This document shows positions 42,420-48,661 of a stretch of DNA of 48,661 nt, one piece after another. Under the pieces are notes generated by a model, which did no database searches, was not told the DNA's origin, and saw only the letters and a program-made list of their open reading frames with translations. The stretch comes from Actinomycetes bacterium. Lineage in GTDB: Bacteria; Actinomycetota; Actinomycetes; Mycobacteriales; Mycobacteriaceae. Within the stretch, counting starts at the first letter, position 1; each line of letters begins with the position of its first letter. The DNA is taken from positions 1-48,661 of the forward strand of contig JAEYMI010000002.1 in NCBI GenBank assembly GCA_023461275.1, read 5' to 3'. The position numbers and the translations under genes are program-made.

Positions 42420-43658
42420 ATGACATCAACCACCTACCAACCGCCCACCAGTCCCGCGTCGGACACCACCCCGATCATCGACGAGGACCCATTCGGACAC
42501 GAGATCCTCACCGAGCCATACGACTTCCACCGCACCCTGCGTGAGATCGGCCCGGTCGCCTTCCTGCCGCAGTACGGCATCTATGCAATGGGCCGATACG
42601 CCGAAGTTCATGCGGCGCTGACGGATTGGCAATCCTTCCAGTCCTCGGCAGGAGTGGGCTATGCCAACTTCCGCTACGAAGAGCCGTGGCGCCCACCCAG
42701 CGTGCTGCTCGAATCCGATCCGCCGGTCCACGATGCGCCACGCCGGGTCCTGTCGTCGATCCTGAGTCCGCAGGCACTACGACGGTTGCGGCCGCACTGG
42801 GTGGCCGACGCCCAGCAGTTGGTGAACGACCTGCCCGAAGGAGAACTCGACGGCGTCGCCGACATCGCCCGAAAGTATCCGCTCCGGATCTTCCCCGACG
42901 CGGTCGGGATCGGACCCGACAACCGCGAAAACCTGCTCACCTTCGGCGATCTCGGTTTCAACACCTTCGGACCGCCGAACGACCTGATCCGCAACGCGGC
43001 CGAGATCTTCCCACCGCTGGCCAAGTGGATCCACGCCAACACGGCTCGAGAAGTCCTGGCCTCCGCCGTCTATCAGGATGAGCCGACCTTCGGCGCCCTC
43101 ATCTGGGCGGCCGCGGATCGAGGCGACATCCCCGCCGAACATGCACCGCTGGTGGTGCGTGCGTTGCTCTCGGCCGGAGTCGACACCACGGTGACCGGTA
43201 TCGCTGCCGCCCTGCTGTGCTTCGCCCAGAATCCTGATCAGTGGCAACGCATCCGGGAGAATCCGGCGCTGATCCGGGTGGCCTTCGACGAGGCGGTTCG
43301 ACGCGAGTCGCCGGTGCAGGTCTTCTTCCGAACGGCGTCCCGGCCGGTGATGGTCGGCGATGATCTCATTCCCGAAGGTGTGAAGGTCCTGCTGTTCCTC
43401 GGTTCGGCGAACCGCGACCCACGAAAGTGGGACGATCCGGACCGCTTCGACGTCGGCCGGGATCCGTCAGGGCACGTCGGATTCGGCATGGGTGTCCACC
43501 AATGCGCCGGCCAGCACGTCGCCCGGCTCGAGGCCGAGGCGATCCTGACCTCACTGAGCCGGCGGTTCTCCCGCATCGAACTCACCGGAACGCCTACCCG
43601 ACATCTCAACAACACCCTGCGCGTTCTGGAGACCTTGCCGATCCGATTGACGGAGTGA
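42420..43658 (+). CDS. Cytochrome P450, CYP199-like (probable aromatic O-demethylase)
   Basis: 412 aa. The heme-binding loop is FGMGVHQCAGQHVARLEAE with ligand C362; the I-helix is LLSAGVDTTVTGIAAAL and the ExxR is EAVRRE. The order of segments, including VGYANFRYEEPWRPPSVLLE, FNTFGPPNDL and the C-terminal NNTLRVLETLPIRLT, closely follows CYP199A enzymes as I remember them, which O-demethylate 4-methoxybenzoate and related acids. Electron supply should come from the adjacent reductase. The substrate is inferred. It would open the pathway by exposing a phenolic OH. Confidence 0.88.
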   Translation: MTSTTYQPPTSPASDTTPIIDEDPFGHEILTEPYDFHRTLREIGPVAFLPQYGIYAMGRYAEVHAALTDWQSFQSSAGVGYANFRYEEPWRPPSVLLESDPPVHDAPRRVLSSILSPQALRRLRPHWVADAQQLVNDLPEGELDGVADIARKYPLRIFPDAVGIGPDNRENLLTFGDLGFNTFGPPNDLIRNAAEIFPPLAKWIHANTAREVLASAVYQDEPTFGALIWAAADRGDIPAEHAPLVVRALLSAGVDTTVTGIAAALLCFAQNPDQWQRIRENPALIRVAFDEAVRRESPVQVFFRTASRPVMVGDDLIPEGVKVLLFLGSANRDPRKWDDPDRFDVGRDPSGHVGFGMGVHQCAGQHVARLEAEAILTSLSRRFSRIELTGTPTRHLNNTLRVLETLPIRLTE

Positions 43659-43675
43659 GCGGGCAGTTCGCTCAC
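43655..43675. terminator. Hairpin between convergent P450 and TetR genes
   Basis: Seven-base arms gtgagcg/cgctcac with a 7-nt loop overlap the P450 stop codon. A second self-complementary ggctcgagcc lies at 43686-43695, ending at the TetR stop. Neither has a T run, so termination is inferred from the convergent setting only. Confidence 0.4.
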
Positions 43676-43694
43676 CGGGGACGAGGGCTCGAGC

Positions 43695-44321
43695 CTAGTG
43701 CGACTCGACCCGACATCCCAACGCCGCCAACGCCATCGACGTCAGGAGCTCACGAAGTCGGTTCTCGTCGAAGGCGGGTAGTCGGGGTGAGGAGTTGAGG
43801 AGGCCGAACATCGCGTGCACCCGCACCCGGGCTTCGGCTCTGGTCAACGTGGAACTCACCGAATCATCCAGCGCCAGAAGGACATCTACCCACTGCTCGA
43901 CGTAGCGTCGCTGCAACAGACGAACCTCGTGGTTGGCCTCGGGTGTCATCGACTGCAGATCCCGATCCTGCACGACGATCAGATCGGGTTTGGTGACCAG
44001 CACGTCGATGTGGAACTCGATGAGTGCGCGCAGCGTCTGCTCGGGGTCGAGGCCACGGGCGACGACCTCTGCCCCGCCGTCGTGCAACCGTCGGCTGATG
44101 TCGAGGAGCATCTGATCGAGAAGGTCGGTCTTCGACGAGAAGTGCCGATACATCGCGGGGCCACTGACCCCGACCGCGCCGCCGATGTCTTCCAGGCGGA
44201 CGCCGGAGAACCCACGCTCGGCCATCTGTTTGGCGGCGGCCTCCAGCATCTCCGCGCGACGTGCCTGTTTTGCCTGGCCACGGCGCGTGCTCGCCTTGGG
44301 AAGATCGTCGGACAGCGTCAT
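43695..44321 (-). CDS. TetR/AcrR-family transcriptional regulator
   Basis: 208 aa. The N-terminal helix-turn-helix spans about residues 20-65 (MLEAAAKQMAERGFSGVRL, DIGGAVGVSGPAMYRHFSSK). The rest is the helical ligand domain. It resembles the actinobacterial TetR regulators that control fatty acid and branched-chain acyl-CoA genes. It could in principle act on the palindrome before accD1 17 kb away, but no operator resembling that one was seen near its own gene. It is convergent with the P450 gene and so is less likely than GntR to control the aromatic operons. Confidence 0.88.
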   Translation of the reverse strand: MTLSDDLPKASTRRGQAKQARRAEMLEAAAKQMAERGFSGVRLEDIGGAVGVSGPAMYRHFSSKTDLLDQMLLDISRRLHDGGAEVVARGLDPEQTLRALIEFHIDVLVTKPDLIVVQDRDLQSMTPEANHEVRLLQRRYVEQWVDVLLALDDSVSSTLTRAEARVRVHAMFGLLNSSPRLPAFDENRLRELLTSMALAALGCRVESH

Positions 44322-44406
44322 GATCTATCGAACATACCGCCGGGCGGGCGTGCCACCCAGCGTTCGGCGCAACGCTACGGGTTCCACCGATCCGGCGTCG
44401 GCCGGC

Positions 44407-45027
44407 TCACCAGCCGTCGATGTGCAGCACGTCGTCGAGCGGTTTGCGGGGTGCGGGCTTGAAGGTGTCACCCGTGTAATAGGCCACCGGCAGCAGCACA
44501 CCTTGGCGGACCTTCGGCGGAATGCCCAGCAGCTCAGCGATTTCGCGCTCGTAGTTCAGGTGCAGCGTCGTCCACGCCGAGCCTAGGCCGCGGGCGCGAA
44601 GGGCGAGCTGCAGGCTCCACGCGCCGGGCAACAGCGACCCCCACAGCCCGGCCTGGTTGCCGTCGGGCAGTTCGTCGCCGGCGTAGATGGCACCGATCAC
44701 CAGAACCGGAACCTGCCCCATCACATCGGCCAGGTACTGGGCGCTCGACGCCACGCGGCGCGCGGTGTCGTCGGCGAGTTGGCGCTCGGCGGAGTAGGTG
44801 GCGAATGAGCGCGCGTAGTACTCGGCGACTTTCGCCTTGAGCTCTGGATCGGTCAGGACAATCCAATGCCAGGTCTGCGAGTTGCTGCCGGTCGGCGCCT
44901 GCAAGGCCACCTCGAGGGCCTCGCGCACCACCTCGATCGGCACCGGTTTCTCCAGGTCCAGACGTTTGCGCACCGACCGGGTGGTGGTCAGCAGTTGGTC
45001 CGGGTCCAGGGGTAGCAGCTCGGTCAC
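44407..45027 (-). CDS. Nitroreductase-family FMN protein
   Basis: 206 aa. The FMN-binding N-terminus reads TTTRSVRKRLD and is followed by LQAPTGSNSQTWHWIVL; the C-terminal half has LPGAWSLQLALRARGLGSAWT and a substrate-facing LGIPPKVRQGVLLPVAYY. It would reduce nitro or quinone compounds, or another electrophile, with NAD(P)H. The start is GTG at 45027 with GAGGAG upstream, 41 bp after metI, so it is probably the last gene of the methionine importer operon, for no obvious reason. Confidence 0.85.
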   Translation of the reverse strand: MTELLPLDPDQLLTTTRSVRKRLDLEKPVPIEVVREALEVALQAPTGSNSQTWHWIVLTDPELKAKVAEYYARSFATYSAERQLADDTARRVASSAQYLADVMGQVPVLVIGAIYAGDELPDGNQAGLWGSLLPGAWSLQLALRARGLGSAWTTLHLNYEREIAELLGIPPKVRQGVLLPVAYYTGDTFKPAPRKPLDDVLHIDGW

Positions 45028-45068
45028 GGAAGTCTCCTCAGATCGACGGGTGAGTCAGCGCGGTTGCG

Positions 45069-45767
45069 TCAGCGGTGCCGAGCGCGGCGCGCCAACCGGT
45101 TCCCAAAGTACTGACCGGCTTGGACCAGGATCACCAGAAGCGCGATGACCACCACCGTCAGCTTCCAGTCGAACTGTTGATAGCCGTACTGGAAGGCGAA
45201 GTCGCCAAGGCCGCCGCCGCCCACGTAGCCGGCCATGGCCGACATGTCGACGATGGCCACGAAGATGAACGTGTAGCCCAGTACCAGAGGCGCGAAGCCT
45301 TCGGGCACCACGATGCTCAGCAAGGTCCGCAGTCGACTCGCACCGGCAGCCCGCGCGGCCTCCACCACCCCGGGATCCACCGACACCAGGCTCTGTTCCA
45401 CCACGCGCCCGATGACGAACATCGCCATCACCGTCATCGGGAAGATCGCCGCCTCGGTTCCGATCCGGGTGCCCATCACCGCCTTGGTGACCGGTGCGAT
45501 CGCGGTGATGAAGATGATGAACGGGATCGGGCGGACGATGTTGACGATCACGTTGAGGCCGTTGAAGATCCACGCGTTCGACCACAGATTTCCCGGACTC
45601 GTCGCATAGAGCACGACACCGATCAGCAAGCCGAGGAGGCCACCGATGATCAGTGTCACACCGACGAGTTCGATGGTCTCCCAGATGGATTGGATGAGCA
45701 GCGGTCGCAGTTCGGGACTGAGAACCCGGGTAAAGCCTTCGTCGGCGGCCAGCAGCGCGGTGCTCAT
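45069..45767 (-). CDS. metI: Methionine ABC importer permease
   Basis: 232 aa with five or six hydrophobic helices. The EAA loop is VEAARAAGASRLRTLLSIVVPEG, and NIVRPIPFIIFITAIAPVTK and MSAMAGYVGGGGLGDFAFQYGYQQFD are characteristic of MetI. It forms the membrane channel for D/L-methionine uptake together with MetN and MetQ. The ATG at 45767 overlaps the metN stop by ATGA. Confidence 0.93.
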   Translation of the reverse strand: MSTALLAADEGFTRVLSPELRPLLIQSIWETIELVGVTLIIGGLLGLLIGVVLYATSPGNLWSNAWIFNGLNVIVNIVRPIPFIIFITAIAPVTKAVMGTRIGTEAAIFPMTVMAMFVIGRVVEQSLVSVDPGVVEAARAAGASRLRTLLSIVVPEGFAPLVLGYTFIFVAIVDMSAMAGYVGGGGLGDFAFQYGYQQFDWKLTVVVIALLVILVQAGQYFGNRLARRARHR

Positions 45768-46825
45768 GCAGCCACCTGCCCGTGGACGACGACGCCGTCG
45801 AGCCTGCCCGCCTCGTCGAGAACCGAAGCGACACCGCCGGGCTCCCCGGTGATCTCGTAGGTCAGCGCACCGAAGGGTCGTCCGGCGAGGTCGGTGATGC
45901 CGCCATGGATCACCGTCGACGATGTCCCGTATCGAGTTGCCAAGGCCGGCAGATCGATTCCTGCGGTGGCGCGATCCCGGATCGAAACCGTCACCAGGCG
46001 GCCGGCGTGCCGGTCGCGCAGCGTGTCGAGCAGGTCGCCGTCGGGCACTCCTGCGACCGCATGCCGGATCAGGCCGCGGGTGACCTCCGACGACGGCCGG
46101 TCGAATACGGAATAGACGTCACCGTGATCGACAAGTCGACCATGATCGAGGACCGCCACCGAGGCGCACACCTCCCGGACCACATCCATCTCATGGGTGA
46201 TCACGACGATGGTGGTGCCGAGGTCGGAGTTGATGCGGCGCAACAATTTCAACGTGTCGGCGGTGGTCTGCGGATCGAGTGCGCTGGTCGCCTCGTCGGC
46301 GATGAGGATCGACGGAGACGATGCCAGCGCACGTGCGATGCCCACGCGCTGCTTCTGCCCGCCGGACAGTGCGGCCGGCCACGCCGACGCCTTGTCGGCG
46401 ATGCCGACAAAGTCGAGAAGCTCGTCGATTCTGCTGCGCCGCCGGCCTTTCGGGACGCCCGCCACCTGCAGGGCGAAGTCGACGTTGCCGGCGACGGTGC
46501 GGGAGTTGAACAGGTTGAACTGCTGGAAGATCATCCCGATGCCGATGCGCAACCGGTTGAGTTCGCGTTCCGACGCCGAGCTGTGATCGTGTCCATGGAC
46601 GAGAACGCTTCCGCCGGTGGGGCGTTCGAGTCCGTTGATCAGCCTCGCCAGCGTAGACTTCCCCGCGCCGGACGGACCGATGATCCCGACGATCTCACCG
46701 GCGCCGATGCCCAGATCGATCCCGTCGAGCACCGGCGGCGCGTCCTTGCCGAACCGCTTCGAGACGTTCCGGAACTCGACGGCCAATCCGGATCCGGCAG
46801 CAGCTGATGGGGCCTCAGGAGCCAT
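45764..46825 (-). CDS. metN: Methionine ABC importer ATPase
   Basis: 353 aa. Walker A is GPSGAGKST, Q-loop MIFQQFNLF, signature LSGGQKQRVGIARAL, Walker B LIADEATSALDP and the H-loop THEMDVV. The C-terminal part after residue 270 is the NIL regulatory domain, which binds methionine in MetN proteins and inhibits transport. It overlaps the end of metQ by 11 bp and metI by 4. Confidence 0.94.
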   Translation of the reverse strand: MAPEAPSAAAGSGLAVEFRNVSKRFGKDAPPVLDGIDLGIGAGEIVGIIGPSGAGKSTLARLINGLERPTGGSVLVHGHDHSSASERELNRLRIGIGMIFQQFNLFNSRTVAGNVDFALQVAGVPKGRRRSRIDELLDFVGIADKASAWPAALSGGQKQRVGIARALASSPSILIADEATSALDPQTTADTLKLLRRINSDLGTTIVVITHEMDVVREVCASVAVLDHGRLVDHGDVYSVFDRPSSEVTRGLIRHAVAGVPDGDLLDTLRDRHAGRLVTVSIRDRATAGIDLPALATRYGTSSTVIHGGITDLAGRPFGALTYEITGEPGGVASVLDEAGRLDGVVVHGQVAA

Positions 46826-47687
46826 CGGTGGTGACCGACGCTTGCAACTGCGTCAGCGTCTGCTGCAGGTCGGCGGGTGAATTGTCTTTGATGACACCGG
46901 AATCGCCCAACGACTTCTTGACCGCCGCGATCACTTCCGGATCGTGGTAGATCGTCACCAGCTTCGCGTACGTCGGGTTGTCCTTGTCGGCTTCGCGCGC
47001 CACGAAGGCGTTGATGTACGGCTTCGACGACGCGGCGTTCGGGTCGTCGGAGGCGATGATCTGCTGCTTGGTCAGCTTCGCCGAGGTCGCATAGTTGTTG
47101 TTGACGATCGCGGCGTCGACCGAGTCGAGGTTCGCGGCGGTCTGTCCGGCGTCGACGGCGATGACCTTGACCTTCGATCGCGCCTGGTCGATGTCGGCGA
47201 GGGTGGAGAAGGCGTTGCCCGGCTTGGTGAGCGTGATGAGCTTGGCCTGTTCGAGGACCAGCAGGCCACGCGCCTGATTGGTCGGGTCGTTGGGGATCGC
47301 GATCTGTCCGCCCTGCGGGATCTGATCGACCGAGGTGTAGCGCTTGGAGTACAGCGGCAGCGGGTAGACCGCGGTTGCGCCGATCGGGACCAGGTTCTGC
47401 TTGTTCTTCACGTTGTAGGTCGCCAGGTAGAGCAGATGCTGGAACTCGTTGAGCTGCAGTTCCCCTTCTGCCAGCGCCGGATTGGGCTGGTTGTAGTCGG
47501 TGAAGTTGACCAGCTCGACATCGATGTTCTGCGCGGATGCCTTCTGCTTGAACACATTCCAGTACTCTTCGGACGCATCGGCGACGCCGATCTTCACCGT
47601 CGACGAGTCACTTCCGCCACCGCAAGCCGTGAGTACCGATCCCGCGACGACGAACATGAACAGGACGGCGAGCACTTTCGACCGCAC
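46815..47687 (-). CDS. metQ: Methionine-binding lipoprotein of the ABC importer
   Basis: 290 aa. Lipobox LTAC with C22 follows a short signal peptide. The NlpA/MetQ fold is evident in STVKIGVADASEEYWNVFK, ELQLNEFQHLLYL and IAIPNDPTNQARGLLVL. The start is GTG at 47687 with GGGAGG upstream. It heads the metQNI-nitroreductase operon. The 172 bp between it and the next gene carries no recognisable S-box or other riboswitch. Confidence 0.93.
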   Translation of the reverse strand: MRSKVLAVLFMFVVAGSVLTACGGGSDSSTVKIGVADASEEYWNVFKQKASAQNIDVELVNFTDYNQPNPALAEGELQLNEFQHLLYLATYNVKNKQNLVPIGATAVYPLPLYSKRYTSVDQIPQGGQIAIPNDPTNQARGLLVLEQAKLITLTKPGNAFSTLADIDQARSKVKVIAVDAGQTAANLDSVDAAIVNNNYATSAKLTKQQIIASDDPNAASSKPYINAFVAREADKDNPTYAKLVTIYHDPEVIAAVKKSLGDSGVIKDNSPADLQQTLTQLQASVTTDGS

Positions 47688-47859
47688 GATGACCTCCCGA
47701 GAATCTTTGCGACAACTCTGGAACGCTAACGCGCGCAGACCCCGTCGCCGGCCGGCCTGCAGTCACATCAGCGCGCCGTTGACGCTCTCACCTGCGAGTA
47801 CACCCCGCCAGCCAATTGCGTTCACACTGAACAGAAGTCGCTCACGCTCGACGCCCGGG

Positions 47860-48661
47860 TCACCTCGGCCAGGTGGTGATGGTTTGGCCGGTTCTCGGGT
47901 TACGCCAGATGACGGTGCGGTTCTCGCCCATGCGGGGTAGCCACAATCCGAAGTGTTTGCGGTGGTGATCCGGGGTGCACAGTGGGATGAGGTTTTCGCG
48001 CACGGTCCAGCCACCGTTGACCGGATGCTTGTGGTCGAACGGTTGTAGGTGGTCAAGTTCGCATTGTTCGGCGGGTCTGTCGCAGTACGGATATCGGCAG
48101 TAATGATCGGTCGCGTAGATCTCCTCGCGCAGGCGTCGGCTCGGTTTGTACGTGAGCGCGCCGGGTGGTGGTGCGCCCCGCGGGCGAGACGGGTCAGGTG
48201 GCGGGTCGGGCGGTCGGGGTTCACGCATGACGATGGTCGCGATGCCCCGCTGATGCAGCTGGGTGGCGTAGGCCGGGGTGACCGCGCCATAGCCGCGCAG
48301 ACGGGGCAGCTCGGTACCGGTGGGGTCGACGCTGACCGTCAGTCCGGTCGACGCTGCTGGCTCTGCGGGCGTGGGCTCGGCGTCGCGGCTCGGCTGGGGC
48401 TGCGGCACAACAGGTTCCGCCGCGGGTTCGGGTTCGGGTTCGGGTTCGGGTTCGGATTCGGATGAGTCTGGTTGCGCCTCGGCCTGTTCCGGTGTCCCGT
48501 CGACGTCGTCGCCCTCGGTGTTGTCGCCGTCCGTGCCCTCGGCGCCGTCGCCATCATTGGGACCGTCAGTGTCATCGGGCCCGCCAGTGTCATCGGGACC
48601 GTCGCCACCATCGGGCCCATCGATGCCGTCCGGGCCGCCGTCGGGGTCGTCGGGGCCTTGC
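47860..48661 (-). CDS. HNH endonuclease of the DUF222/13E12-repeat family, 5' part missing
   Basis: The frame is open from the right edge to the stop at 47860 (267 codons); the DUF222 part must lie outside. The HNH domain near the C-terminus reads CRYPYCDRPAEQCELDHLQP, then NLIPLCTPDHHRKHFG, with the paired Cys-x4-Cys and central His expected of the 13E12 group. The visible N-terminal 85 residues are Gly/Pro/Asp-rich (GPDGGDGPDDTGG) followed by Glu-Pro dipeptides. Function within the family is unproven; many copies occur per actinobacterial genome and are sometimes treated as mobile-element-like. Confidence 0.82.
   Translation of the reverse strand, partial: QGPDDPDGGPDGIDGPDGGDGPDDTGGPDDTDGPNDGDGAEGTDGDNTEGDDVDGTPEQAEAQPDSSESEPEPEPEPEPAAEPVVPQPQPSRDAEPTPAEPAASTGLTVSVDPTGTELPRLRGYGAVTPAYATQLHQRGIATIVMREPRPPDPPPDPSRPRGAPPPGALTYKPSRRLREEIYATDHYCRYPYCDRPAEQCELDHLQPFDHKHPVNGGWTVRENLIPLCTPDHHRKHFGLWLPRMGENRTVIWRNPRTGQTITTWPR
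48424..48459. repeat. 6-bp tandem repeat encoding Glu-Pro dipeptides
   Basis: Five perfect gggttc units (48424-48453) plus one with a change (ggattc) encode the EPEPEPEPEP segment of the HNH protein. It is a likely site of length variation. Confidence 0.9.

Noticed and set aside
47688..47859. S-box (SAM) riboswitch upstream of metQ
   Set aside because: No conserved S-box stems or terminator could be recognised in this 172-bp interval.

Overview
The window is high-GC actinobacterial DNA. Genes are densely packed, ATGA/GTGA stop-start overlaps are common, and several starts are GTG. The order moxR-like ATPase/VWA protein, purN-purH, PerM-like protein and Rv0954-like protein matches the Mycobacterium tuberculosis Rv0954-Rv0959 neighbourhood. 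The leucine block matches Rv2498c-Rv2505c. This points to Mycobacteriales; Gordonia or a close relative is my best guess, recalled rather than computed.

Layout. (1) 1-5.5 kb, minus strand: a partial DUF1707 protein, a VWA protein with its MoxR/Mg-chelatase-type AAA+ ATPase, and an ArsR-SRPBCC-TIGR03086 operon preceded by two palindromic operators. (2) 5.6-6.05 kb: three copies of a hairpin-forming intergenic repeat. (3) 6.1-11 kb: a sulfonate-sulfur block (TauD dioxygenase, TauB/TauA/TauC importer, TauE/SafE exporter), lying between the Rv0958-like and Rv0957-like (purH) genes. (4) 11-16.6 kb: purN-purH, a PerM-like cell-division membrane protein with a very acidic tail, and an Rv0954-like membrane protein. 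(5) 16.7-26.7 kb: a seven-gene leucine/isovalerate operon (accD1-accA1-fadE19-MaoC-CitE-acyl-CoA ligase-aacS) with a palindromic operator at its promoter. Divergent to it are a fused indolepyruvate-type 2-oxoacid oxidoreductase and an amino-acid permease. (6) 32.0-43.7 kb: an aromatic ring-cleavage cluster. Nine minus-strand genes (three RraA-type aldolases, a LigB-type dioxygenase, a flavin hydroxylase, a CoA ligase, RidA, a LigJ-type hydratase and a GntR regulator) diverge from a CYP199-like P450 and its reductase. The shared control region carries two related operators, each between a -35 and a -10. (7) 43.7-48.7 kb: a TetR regulator, a methionine importer metQNI with a nitroreductase, and a partial HNH endonuclease of the DUF222/13E12 type.

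How the genes may work together. In block 5, amino acid uptake and 2-oxoacid decarboxylation could feed isovaleryl-CoA through methylcrotonyl-CoA carboxylation, hydration and lyase cleavage to acetyl-CoA and acetoacetate, which AacS re-activates. In block 6, a methoxylated aromatic acid would be O-demethylated by the P450, hydroxylated, cleaved by the LigB-type enzyme, hydrated (LigJ-type) and split by an RraA-type aldolase to central metabolites. The exact substrate is unknown, and the CoA ligase and RidA steps are unexplained. This cluster is the best candidate for an undescribed system here. A second recurring feature is 15-bp (five-residue) tandem repeats inside five different genes, mostly near their ends.
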